Part shown: piece after piece, positions 50,674-58,474 of the stretch
Numbering within the stretch: the first letter of the stretch is position 1
Layout of the letters: each line of letters begins with the position of its first letter
Origin: Chitinophagaceae bacterium
Lineage (GTDB): Bacteria; Bacteroidota; Bacteroidia; Chitinophagales; Chitinophagaceae
Length of the DNA stretch: 59,004 nucleotides
Assembly: GCA_014379345.1 (NCBI GenBank)
Contig: JACMLY010000061.1
Span: forward strand, 1 to 59,004
Reading direction: 5' to 3'
Position numbers and translations under genes: made by a program
The notes under the pieces: model-generated
The model's input: the letters and a program-made list of their open reading frames with translations, nothing else
What the model was told of the DNA's origin: nothing
The model's database searches: none

Positions 50674-50904
50674 ATGAACAAAAATTTCCCGATAGAATAT
50701 ACCCTGGAAAGTGGCACAAGGGTTATTATTAATAAAACAGCTGCGGATACCTATGATTTTTTTTTGAAAGCACACGATAAGACACAACGGCAATTCACCT
50801 ATGTGGACGACGAGAGACCAAAAGCGGCCTGGGATGAGATCCTGGATTTCGAGCAATTGGAAGCTTTGCGCAAATTCTGGTTGCGGGATGAAGAACTGAT
50901 ATAG
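50674..50904 (+). CDS. Small conserved-looking hypothetical protein
   Basis: The 76-residue protein starts at ATG 50674 (the frame extends 14 codons upstream to 50632, but that part is unlike the rest). It is acidic and soluble: MNKNFPIEYTLESGTRVIIN, a central TAADTYDFFLKAHDKTQRQF, then WDEILDFEQLEALRKFWL near the end. The predicted fold is a small beta-hairpin plus C-terminal helix. It has no signal or membrane segment and no named family. It is divergent from the helicase gene across a 111-bp spacer, which could carry both promoters. Confidence 0.65.
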   Translation: MNKNFPIEYTLESGTRVIINKTAADTYDFFLKAHDKTQRQFTYVDDERPKAAWDEILDFEQLEALRKFWLRDEELI

Positions 50905-51101
50905 TTGTTTTCGTTGAAATAAGCTCATTGCATCCGCATAACTGCATGCGAAACGCCAATGTGCTTCTATTGATTCTTTTATTTTTAATGTGATTTGAAA
51001 GACCTTTTTTATATACGAGGGAATATTCGTTTCAGGAACTTTTTTGGAAGAACCTGAGCTCTTAAAAATTACTAATGTAGGTTTCCTGAAAAAATGAATG
51101 A

Positions 51102-52508
51102 ATGAGTAAGTCCCGAAGGAATTTTTTGAAGAATGCAGGGTTTGTAAGCGTAGGTTTTATTGGTTTGAATCGCTTTATTTCTGATGGTTCTCTTGTGGAA
51201 TCTTTTTTGGAAGAAGCTGCACATTTGCGGTTCGGCCCTCTTGTCTATCGTCCTGATGATATTTTGGCATTGCCCGAAGGCTTTAGTCATAGGATCATTT
51301 CAAGGCACGGTGATATAATGAGTGACGGGTTAATATCACCGGGAATGCATGATGGAATGGGCGCATTTTCCCTGAAGAATGATAAAGTGCTACTGATCAG
51401 AAATCATGAGATATTGCCAGGTCCTCAAAACACCGGTCCGTTTGGAGTACAGAACGAGCATATCAATAAAATTCCGAACAATAAGATTTATGATTTTGCA
51501 AAGGGGAAAAGAACATGCCTTGGCGGAACAACGAGTTTTATTTACAATGAAAGAACCGGCAGGGTAGAATTAGAATACTTAAGCCTGGTTGGAACGATCA
51601 GGAATTGTGCTGGTGGCGTAACACCGTGGAATTCATGGATCACCTGCGAGGAAACCGAAATGCGCACGGGTTCGCTCGAAGGGTTTATTGAGAAAGATCA
51701 TGGATATAATTTTGAAGTGCCGGCAACAGAGCGCATTGGCCTTATTGACCCTATGCCAATAAAGCCAATGGGTCGTTTTGTACATGAAGCGGTTGCTGTG
51801 CATCCGCAGGCGGGCATTGTTTACCAAACTGAAGACAGCGATACCGGAATTTTTTACAGATATCTTCCTGATACCAAAGGGCAACTTCATAAGGGCGGCA
51901 AATTACAGTGCCTTGCATTAAAGGAATGGAAAAGCGCTGATACGAGAAATTGGGCCACATTAAAAACGGATCGCTTTCCCACAAAGAAATTTTTCGATAC
52001 GGAATGGATTGATATGGATAATGTTGAATCGCCCGATGGTGATCTGCGGTTGCGTGGTTTTCAAAAAGGGGCCGTTCGGTTTTCAAGAGGCGAGGGAATA
52101 TGGTATGGGAAAAACGAATTGTTTTTTGCCTGCACTTCGGGAGGTACAAAAGGGTTGGGGCAGATATTCCGGTATGTACCCAGTAAATATGAAGGACAAC
52201 CGAAAGAAAAAGACTTGCCAGGTAAGCTCGAACTATTTCTTGAGCCGAATGATACCGCCATTTTTCAAAATTGCGATAATCTTACCGTAGCACCATGGGG
52301 CGATGTGATCATCTGTGAAGACAAAGCCGACCCGCGCGTAATAGGCATCACACCTAAAGGAAAGACTTATGTGATCGCAAAAAATATTGGGTATAGATTA
52401 TCAGAGTTTGCGGGTCCGGTTTTCTCTCCTTCCGGTAACACCCTGTTTGTGAATATCCAGTCTCCCGGGCTCACACTGGCCATTACCGGGCCATGGAAAA
52501 AGCTGTAA
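51102..52508 (+). CDS. PhoX-like (DUF839) protein with Tat signal
   Basis: The 468-residue protein begins MSKSRRNFLKNAGFVSVGFI, a twin-arginine signal (SRRNFLK), so it is exported folded. The body is a DUF839/PhoX beta-propeller: DGMGAFSLKNDKVLLIRNHE near residues 84-103, CAGGVTPWNSWITCEETEM near 168-186, GRFVHEAVAVHPQAGIVYQT near 225-244 and YCTSGG-like FACTSGGTKGLGQIFRYVPS near 343-362. PhoX enzymes are Ca/Fe-dependent alkaline phosphatases. The Cys-Glu-Glu of ITCEETE fits the metal site. Whether this one is a phosphatase is not proven. Confidence 0.85.
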   Translation: MSKSRRNFLKNAGFVSVGFIGLNRFISDGSLVESFLEEAAHLRFGPLVYRPDDILALPEGFSHRIISRHGDIMSDGLISPGMHDGMGAFSLKNDKVLLIRNHEILPGPQNTGPFGVQNEHINKIPNNKIYDFAKGKRTCLGGTTSFIYNERTGRVELEYLSLVGTIRNCAGGVTPWNSWITCEETEMRTGSLEGFIEKDHGYNFEVPATERIGLIDPMPIKPMGRFVHEAVAVHPQAGIVYQTEDSDTGIFYRYLPDTKGQLHKGGKLQCLALKEWKSADTRNWATLKTDRFPTKKFFDTEWIDMDNVESPDGDLRLRGFQKGAVRFSRGEGIWYGKNELFFACTSGGTKGLGQIFRYVPSKYEGQPKEKDLPGKLELFLEPNDTAIFQNCDNLTVAPWGDVIICEDKADPRVIGITPKGKTYVIAKNIGYRLSEFAGPVFSPSGNTLFVNIQSPGLTLAITGPWKKL

Positions 52509-52604
52509 GGGGCTAAGAGATAAGGAGACCACCAGCTGGCGATTCATGAATGTATTAAAGAAATAAAGAGGTTACCTGGCTTGACTCTTTATCTCTTAGC
52601 CCTT
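52507..52604. repeat. GGGGCTAAGAGATAA inverted repeat spanning both stop codons
   Basis: AAGGGGCTAAGAGATAAGGA (from 52507) and CTTTATCTCTTAGCCCTT (52587-52604) form ~17-bp arms with few mismatches. The first arm begins inside the PhoX stop codon and the second ends inside the stop codon of the convergent lipoprotein gene, so the repeat fills the spacer exactly. Confidence 0.8.
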
Positions 52605-53382
52605 ATTTCAACTTCTGGTAAATCTCAATCGATTTCTCCCCGTTTGCAAAGGTGATAGTCTGTTTGTAAGTATCTGTGCCCATAAATTCAAGGTCAACTT
52701 CGTAGGTTTTACCTATTAAACTTGTTACAAAAGTGGAGTTTTGAATTGTCTCCTTGCTTTTGTTATCGCCGATCATTTCAAAAGGACCGTAGCCGAATAC
52801 GGAGGTATTCTGATTGGCAGAATCTTTAGTGGTAATGGCCCATATGAAATATCCCGATTGATAGGCTTTATATTCAAGCGGGGTTTCATTGATGGAAGAA
52901 TCTCCCTTTGTATTAACGAATATATTTTTAATTTGTTTCCATGCCCCATCCAGTGGCGAGTGCTGAGGTCTGTTGATCGTTTCATATTTTTCTGTAAGCT
53001 TAACATTCCGTCCATTAAAATCAATATTATCGATCACCTGGGTATATCCCTTGTCTGCTTTATCGATCGTTAAAACGGCAGTGTCCTTCGCATCACCTTG
53101 TGAAGCACGATAAAAGATATATTCGTACAATTTATCTCCATCTATTTTATATTCGGCGATTCCAAAAGTGGCAAAAGAGTCCGTCAGATTGGGTGTTGCA
53201 AACATCATGTAACGATCTGTATAGATCTTCAATTGCTTTCTATCGATGACTGAATCGGATGCTCCATCATTGATCACCTGGGTGGCCATATAGTAAGCGC
53301 CTGCCATGCTGGGAGCTTCTTTTGGTTTTTCGTTGCAGGCAATGATCGAGCATAGGAGAATAAGCGCTTGTATTTTTTTCAT
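52603..53382 (-). CDS. Lipoprotein of unknown function (lipocalin-like)
   Basis: The 259-residue protein (from ATG 53382) has the lipoprotein signal MKKIQALILLCSIIACNEKP, with Cys16 the probable lipidated residue. Two similar beta-rich halves follow: GAYYMATQVINDGASDSVID with a FGIAEYKIDGDKLYEYIFYR stretch, then DGAWKQIKNIFVNTKGDSSI with the related FEMIGDNKSKETIQNSTFVT. The pattern resembles tandem lipocalin-like domains (GxW motif in DGAWKQ), but assignment to a family is uncertain. No ligand can be proposed. It is transcribed alone towards PhoX. Confidence 0.65.
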   Translation of the reverse strand: MKKIQALILLCSIIACNEKPKEAPSMAGAYYMATQVINDGASDSVIDRKQLKIYTDRYMMFATPNLTDSFATFGIAEYKIDGDKLYEYIFYRASQGDAKDTAVLTIDKADKGYTQVIDNIDFNGRNVKLTEKYETINRPQHSPLDGAWKQIKNIFVNTKGDSSINETPLEYKAYQSGYFIWAITTKDSANQNTSVFGYGPFEMIGDNKSKETIQNSTFVTSLIGKTYEVDLEFMGTDTYKQTITFANGEKSIEIYQKLK

Positions 53383-53866
53383 AAAATAGTTTTTAGAATG
53401 AGAATCTCTCATTTATATTTTCCGGATACTAATACAGGAAGCTATTTAAAACGGAAGAGTTTATTCCTGAAAACAACCAGACTAAACAAATCATCAACAT
53501 ATCAGCCGGGATATGCCAGTATCAGGGGAAACTTAACTATCAGAGGAGACGAATAAGTGGCTCGTGTTTCATTTATACTTTTTTTAAGGTGAAAAAAGAT
53601 GAAACAACACAAAATTCAATATTTTCAATTGGGTGTAGCAGCAGACAATTACCCTATAAGCATATTGTAATTTACGATAATGTTTGAACAACAGCAATTT
53701 TGCTTATTGACAATATTTATTTATATGCAAAAACAATTCCAGCTAATTTTAATACCGTGCCGGTTACTAAATTAATTCGACCTTCAGGCAAGGAGGAAAT
53801 CGTGGCCGTGTATACCAGTCTAATCATTAGTAATAAAACCTGCAATCATTACCAATAAAAACAACA
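53383..53866. other. Divergent intergenic region, nothing recognised
   Basis: This 484-bp AT-rich spacer lies between a minus-strand lipoprotein and a plus-strand Gfo/Idh/MocA gene. A 62-codon plus-strand frame (53368-53556) has no recognisable features. No word repeat, hairpin or RNA gene was found. Promoters for both neighbours must lie here. Confidence 0.4.
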
Positions 53867-55138
53867 ATGGAACGAAGGATTTTTTTAAAGAATGCTGCTG
53901 CCATTTCAGCCTTTACCATTTTAAAGCCGGGAATTGCGTTTAGCTCGGCCAGAAATTCTGCCATCCAGGTGGGGATTATCGGGTGTGGATCCCGGGGTAC
54001 AGAAGTGATTTCAGCAATGTCCAGAAGCACCAATACCAATATTATTGCCATGGCTGATCTTTTTGAAGATAAATTAAGCGAGGGCAAAGTCAGGTTGGAC
54101 AAGCTGAATAATGCTAAAGGATTTGCTGAGATAAAGAGCCCGAATATCTACCAGGGTTCAAGAGCATATCTTGAATTGCTTGCCAATAAAGATGTACAGG
54201 CTGTTTTGATTTCATCACCCTGTTATACGCATCCTGCATTTCTTGATGCTGCTGTTGCGGCCGGAAAGCATGTTTATTGTGAAAAGCCTGTTGCTGTAGA
54301 TGTGGAGGGTTGCAAAAAGATTGAAAAGTCTGGCGATAAAGCAAATGGTAAATTAAGTGTTGTAATCGGTTTTCAGATCCGTCATGCCTCGGCTTACGCT
54401 GAAATGGTGAAGAGAATTCAGCGTGGAGATATTGGCGAAATTATCAATGTTCAATTGTATTATTTCTCCTCCGGCATTCCTGTAAAACCGATTAGCAATA
54501 TGTCGGGCGATGAGGCCCGTATCCGTAATCATTTCCATTTCCATGCTTTGTCGGGAGGTATTTTGCTGGACCAGGGGATACATATGATCGATGTATGTAA
54601 CTGGGCCATTCAAAAGCGCCCGCTGCTCGCTATTGGCAATGGAGGGAAAAAAGGAGCAGGCAATTTTGGCGATACATGGAATCATTACCAGGTATTGTAT
54701 CAATATCCTGAAAATTTAAATGTGAGTATTCATTCCACCCAATTGGGTCCCTCCTTTGGAGATGTTTGTGCACGCTTCATTGGTACCAAGGGCATGGCAG
54801 AGGCGCACTATGGAAGGGGAGTATTCATAGAGGGAGAAAACAAATGGGATTCCGGTATTTTACGGGAAGCAAAAGAACTCACTGCTGAGCAGAGGGCCGC
54901 AGGTGTTTTTACATCATCATTACATGACGCGAATGATAATAAAGTAAGATCTTTCATCAATAGTATTGAATCAGGCAGGCATCTCAATGAAACCCGTGCG
55001 GGAGCTGAGTCAACACTTTCGGCTATCCTCGGCAGGGAAGCTGCAATGAACGGAAAGCAAATGAGCTGGATTGAACTGCTGGCTTCTAACCAAACGATTG
55101 ATCCGAAACTGAATCTATCACAATTTGATAAACGCTAA
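53867..55138 (+). CDS. Gfo/Idh/MocA oxidoreductase with Tat-type signal
   Basis: The 423-residue protein begins MERRIFLKNAAAISAFTILK, a Tat-like signal (RRIFLK), which is typical of exported Bacteroidota Gfo/Idh proteins. The Rossmann motif is VGIIGCGSRGTEVISAM near residues 35-51, the cofactor/EKP motif HVYCEKPVAVDVEGC near 134-148, and the C-terminal domain carries GGILLDQGIHMIDVCNW near 229-245 with the likely catalytic His. Exported members of this family often act on glycans (glycosidase-like by NAD redox chemistry). The substrate here is unknown. It is unlike the cytosolic Gfo/Idh protein at 32474. Confidence 0.9.
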   Translation: MERRIFLKNAAAISAFTILKPGIAFSSARNSAIQVGIIGCGSRGTEVISAMSRSTNTNIIAMADLFEDKLSEGKVRLDKLNNAKGFAEIKSPNIYQGSRAYLELLANKDVQAVLISSPCYTHPAFLDAAVAAGKHVYCEKPVAVDVEGCKKIEKSGDKANGKLSVVIGFQIRHASAYAEMVKRIQRGDIGEIINVQLYYFSSGIPVKPISNMSGDEARIRNHFHFHALSGGILLDQGIHMIDVCNWAIQKRPLLAIGNGGKKGAGNFGDTWNHYQVLYQYPENLNVSIHSTQLGPSFGDVCARFIGTKGMAEAHYGRGVFIEGENKWDSGILREAKELTAEQRAAGVFTSSLHDANDNKVRSFINSIESGRHLNETRAGAESTLSAILGREAAMNGKQMSWIELLASNQTIDPKLNLSQFDKR

Positions 55139-55162
55139 AATTGAGCGTCGTACCAATACTTT

Positions 55163-55216
55163 TTTGCCACGAATTTCACGAATTAGCACGGATTGAATTC
55201 GTGGTAATTCGTGAAA
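55163..55216. repeat. GCCACGAATT-word inverted repeat, copy D (right arm shortened)
   Basis: TTGCCACGAATTTCACGAAT and a further GCACGGATT word face GAATTCGTGGTAATTCGTGAAA. The outer GGCAA end of the right arm is missing, so this copy is truncated. It lies between two plus-strand genes. Confidence 0.8.
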
Positions 55217-55241
55217 GAACTTTTAGATTGGAATGCCTTTT

Positions 55242-55299
55242 TTTGTGTCGTAGTGACTTGGTGGCAACTTTTTTTGCCACGAAGGCACTAAGACACAAA
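55242..55299. repeat. TTTGTGTC...GACACAAA inverted repeat (GCCACGAAGGCAC words)
   Basis: TTTGTGTCGTAGTGACTTGG (arm to 55267) pairs with TTGCCACGAAGGCACTAAGA (arm 55274-55299, ending GACACAAA), with a 6-base T-rich loop and a few mismatches. It shares the GCCACGAA start with copy D, 25 bp away, but continues with different words. Confidence 0.75.
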
Positions 55300-55409
55300 G
55301 GAAACTGCCAGAATACACATGAATAAAAAGCACAGTTCCCAGTATCCGGCAGTAGATTTGGTAACTTGGTGAAGTTTTATTTATTCTATTCTTTTTTCAA
55401 CTGTTTTAT

Positions 55410-56000
55410 ATGAAAAGAATTTTTTTATTGCTCGCCGGCTGGTTGTTTGCAATCTACAGTGTTGCGCAAAATATCGTTCCATCATCCGAGATACAAATAA
55501 AGACGGCCTTGTTGTCTGCACCCGCTGATAAAAGAGACAGCACCACTGTTTACGGTTATTCAGACAATAAAGAATTTATTCTCTTAAAAAAGGGTTTCAA
55601 TGAACTCATATGTATTGCAGATGATCCGGCCCAGGCTGCATTCTCGGTTGCCTGTTACCATAAGGATCTGCAACCATTTATGGAACGCGGGCGTGATTTA
55701 AGAAAACAAGGAAAATCGGGTCAGGAAATATTTGCCATCCGTGAAAAAGAGGTGAAAGCCGGTGGGCTGCGGATGCCGAAAATGCCAAGTACTTTATTTG
55801 TATATACGGCTACAGATTCAAATTATAACCGGTTAACAGGAGAGGTAAAAAATGGGTACCTGCGATATGTCATCTACATTCCCTATGCAACTGCTGAAAG
55901 TACAGGACTTCCCTTAAAGCCCAGTGGTGCTGCCATGCCCTGGATCATGCATCCCGGAACTCATGGAGCGCATATTATGATCAATCCACCTGTAAAGTAA
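55410..56000 (+). CDS. Secreted protein of unknown function
   Basis: The 196-residue protein starts with the signal peptide MKRIFLLLAGWLFAIYSVAQ. The mature part has a beta-rich first half (TTVYGYSDNKEFILLKKGFN near residues 45-64), a basic helical middle (LRKQGKSGQEIFAIREKEVK) and a well-defined C-terminal motif AMPWIMHPGTHGAHIMI near 175-191. The His/Trp-rich end suggests a metal or ligand site. I recall similar unannotated proteins in Bacteroidota but no function. It is followed by a 250-bp spacer in which I see nothing. Confidence 0.65.
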   Translation: MKRIFLLLAGWLFAIYSVAQNIVPSSEIQIKTALLSAPADKRDSTTVYGYSDNKEFILLKKGFNELICIADDPAQAAFSVACYHKDLQPFMERGRDLRKQGKSGQEIFAIREKEVKAGGLRMPKMPSTLFVYTATDSNYNRLTGEVKNGYLRYVIYIPYATAESTGLPLKPSGAAMPWIMHPGTHGAHIMINPPVK

Positions 56001-56250
56001 AAGCAGATTCAATAATCGTTGGTGTAATCACTCTATTTCATGTCAATCATGCATGATGCGATATCGCATTGGAAATAAAAATTGAACCGGTCAGGCGTTC
56101 ATGAAAAGAAGAATGGATTTTCCTACACTAAAGTTGCCAAATTCACACAAGCGGTAACCTGTTCGCTATTCCGATGGTGTATATTGGTAAAAACAGGATT
56201 CCCGACCACAACCGCTTCGGCGAGCTATTTTAAACAAAAATCAATTCTGT

Positions 56251-57777
56251 ATGATCAATCGTTGTCTGCTTTTGATTCTTTTTGCATCGCATGCTTTTAC
56301 GAACGGCATAGCGCAGGACCTATTTGATACCGGGTTAAAGCCGGGCAGGTATGGGGTTGGATTCAGGATTGTGAAAACAGAAGATTATTCAAGGCCGGAT
56401 TTCACCAGCACCCACTCTTATAAACCAGACGGCGTTCCCCGCGGAAGAAAAATGACCATGCATATTTGGTACCCGTCAGTAATTGTGGCTGATAAAAAGG
56501 CTATGCGTTACGGAGAGTATATCGGTTTACTGCTTGCAACGGAAAAAAGAGATCCCCGAAACGTTCGATCAACTTTTTTCCGGTCGGTCGCAGAATTGTC
56601 CGGAGATACGTCTTTGTTTTCCCCGGTATACCCATTGTTGATCAAAACTGAAACAAAGGCCTACATGAATGCCGCCATAGCACCCGGCCAATTTCCGTTG
56701 ATCATTTATCCCGATAATGTGCATGTCCAAAGCCTAATGTGTGAATACCTCGCTTCTAAAGGTTATATCGTTATTTCGCCCGTCATCGGGGGAACCTACT
56801 CTCATTCCATGGAATACAGCCCCCAGGGCATTGAGACCGGTGTTGCCGACATGCAGTTTGCTTTGGGGTATATACGCAGCCACTACAAGGTAAAACAGAA
56901 TTTTTCTGTAATGGGCATTGGCTTTAATGCGACGCTTTCATTGGCAATGCAAATGAGAAATCATGATGCCAAGGCAATGGTAAGCCTGGAAGGAGGGATC
57001 ACTACCGGCTTTGAAGAAGGATTGATACAACGAACGCCTTATTTCGATCTCCAGCGATGTAACGGTTCCATATTGATTATCCACTCACCACATCCCGATG
57101 TAAAGCCCGAGATTACCTACAAATATAAATATGCCGAGAAAATATACCAGCATTATCCACAAAGCTCGGAATTTTATTTTCTTAATTATGGTATCTGGGA
57201 ACGCCGCCTGAACAATATTTTTCCGAAAGCAAACAAAGGAAATACATGGAAAAGCTTTGCTTATGCAGCAGAGTCTGTAGCGCATTATATGAATTGGAAA
57301 CTGAATAATGATAGCAGCAGTAAAGAAATATTGCTTGATGACAATTGGCCTCCGGAATTTGTAAAAACATCATTTAAAAAAGAAAATGAATTGCCACCAA
57401 CCAGGGAAGAACTGTCGAAGCTATTTCTTTCCGTTGGAATGCGGGGATTGGAGAGGATGTACGAGGAGAGAAAAAAATCGGATCCACAGCCTTTTACTTT
57501 CAACAGTTTTTACCAGATAGGCCAGGAACTGATACAACAGGCCGCATACCGAGATCTACTGACCTGGGCAAAGCTTTATGCAGATAGCTATCCGAATTCA
57601 GCGTTGCCTTTTTCAATGGATGGGCGGGCACAACTTGAGTTAAAAAATAAAATCGAAGCCAGAAAATCTTATGAAAAAGCTTTGTCATTATTGCCCTCAG
57701 ATCTGGAATTGACAGAAGGTGAAAAATCCTATTTTAAAACCGCCATAGAAAACAGGCTAAAAGGATTGGATGGATAA
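56251..57777 (+). CDS. Secreted alpha/beta hydrolase-fold protein with TPR-like tail, probably inactive
   Basis: The 508-residue protein has a signal peptide (MINRCLLLILFASHAFTNGI) and a dienelactone-hydrolase/acetylhydrolase-like domain over ~30-340, with FPLIIYPDNVHVQSLMCEYL near 150 and ASKGYIVISPVIGG near 170. At the nucleophile elbow, where GxSxG is expected, it reads SVMGIGFNATLSLA near residues 217-230: the Ser is replaced by Gly and the last Gly by Asn. This predicts a pseudoenzyme. The C-terminal ~100 residues contain a TPR-like pair (GRAQLELKNKIEARKSYEKA near 468-487). It may be a binding or scaffold protein. It has no clear operon partner. Confidence 0.7.
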   Translation: MINRCLLLILFASHAFTNGIAQDLFDTGLKPGRYGVGFRIVKTEDYSRPDFTSTHSYKPDGVPRGRKMTMHIWYPSVIVADKKAMRYGEYIGLLLATEKRDPRNVRSTFFRSVAELSGDTSLFSPVYPLLIKTETKAYMNAAIAPGQFPLIIYPDNVHVQSLMCEYLASKGYIVISPVIGGTYSHSMEYSPQGIETGVADMQFALGYIRSHYKVKQNFSVMGIGFNATLSLAMQMRNHDAKAMVSLEGGITTGFEEGLIQRTPYFDLQRCNGSILIIHSPHPDVKPEITYKYKYAEKIYQHYPQSSEFYFLNYGIWERRLNNIFPKANKGNTWKSFAYAAESVAHYMNWKLNNDSSSKEILLDDNWPPEFVKTSFKKENELPPTREELSKLFLSVGMRGLERMYEERKKSDPQPFTFNSFYQIGQELIQQAAYRDLLTWAKLYADSYPNSALPFSMDGRAQLELKNKIEARKSYEKALSLLPSDLELTEGEKSYFKTAIENRLKGLDG

Positions 57778-57782
57778 AGTGT

Positions 57783-57819
57783 CCTGAATACAGAATACAG
57801 CATCCAGTATCCGGAATTT
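57783..57819. repeat. GAATACAGAATACAGCATCC word stretch between convergent genes
   Basis: The 42-bp convergent spacer contains CCTGAATACAGAATACAGCA then TCCAGTATCCGG, with a partly inverted layout (CCTGAATAC against GTATCCGG). A similar fragment (CCCAGTATCCGGCAGTAGAT) occurs at about 55336-55355. Confidence 0.5.
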
Positions 57820-58401
57820 TTAGTTTTTATGATTTGATCCGTAATAAAGTATCGTCACACCGTTTGTAAAAGTTTTTGTTTTAAATAATTTCATCGGAAT
57901 TTTTTCGTGTAGGTTTTTGAATAGAGGTTTTCCCGTTCCAATCAAAACCGGGTGTATCCATAGCTGATATTCATCAACAAGCCCCGAATTTATCAGCGCG
58001 GTTACAACTTTGCCACTGCCGTATATGATCATATCCTTTCCCGGGCCTTTTTTTAGTTTAGCTATTTCTTCTTCTACATCTCCTGTTACCAGTATGGAAT
58101 TATTCCATGAAGCTTTTAAAAGCGTTTTCGAAAAAACGAGCTTGGTATAATTATTCATCATCTCTGCAAATGCAATATCCTCTCTTGGAAATGAAAGGTC
58201 TTTGGCTTTGAATGGCCAGTATTTGGCCATTGCATTGTACGTAATCCTTCCCAGTAAAATTGTGTCTGCTTTGCTCAATTGCTCATACAGTGAATCAGCC
58301 ATATCATTTGTCCAACTTTGAAAATGCCAGTCTAATTCACAATCCGGTCCCGACATGAATCCATCCAGCGTTACGTTCATAGACACAATTACTTTTCGCA
58401 T
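57820..58401 (-). CDS. Dihydrofolate reductase family protein (RibD C-terminal-like), copy 2
   Basis: The 193-residue protein (from ATG 58401) has the same fold as the 2022 gene. VSMNVTLDGFMSGPDCELDW lies near residues 5-24, TILLGRITYNAMAKYW near 47-62, LVFSKTLLKASW near 89-100, MIIYGSGKVVTALINSGL near 126-143 and LWIHPVLIGTGKPLF near 149-163. It probably binds NADPH; the substrate is unknown. The frame extends seven codons upstream, but MRKVIVSMNVTLDGF is the family start. A related gene lies 73 bp upstream on the same strand, so the two form a tandem pair. Confidence 0.87.
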   Translation of the reverse strand: MRKVIVSMNVTLDGFMSGPDCELDWHFQSWTNDMADSLYEQLSKADTILLGRITYNAMAKYWPFKAKDLSFPREDIAFAEMMNNYTKLVFSKTLLKASWNNSILVTGDVEEEIAKLKKGPGKDMIIYGSGKVVTALINSGLVDEYQLWIHPVLIGTGKPLFKNLHEKIPMKLFKTKTFTNGVTILYYGSNHKN

Positions 58402-58474
58402 TTTTTGATTTCTTATTAGCACGAGAATTTTTCAAATCAGGTGATTTTTAGATTAGCCGAAGATTGCATATTTG

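Noticed and set aside
53368..53556. 62-codon plus-strand frame in a divergent spacer
   Set aside because: It begins inside the minus-strand lipoprotein gene and has no motif.
56082..56327. 81-codon plus-strand frame overlapping the pseudo-hydrolase start
   Set aside because: It overlaps the signal peptide of the gene at 56251 in another frame and has no features.
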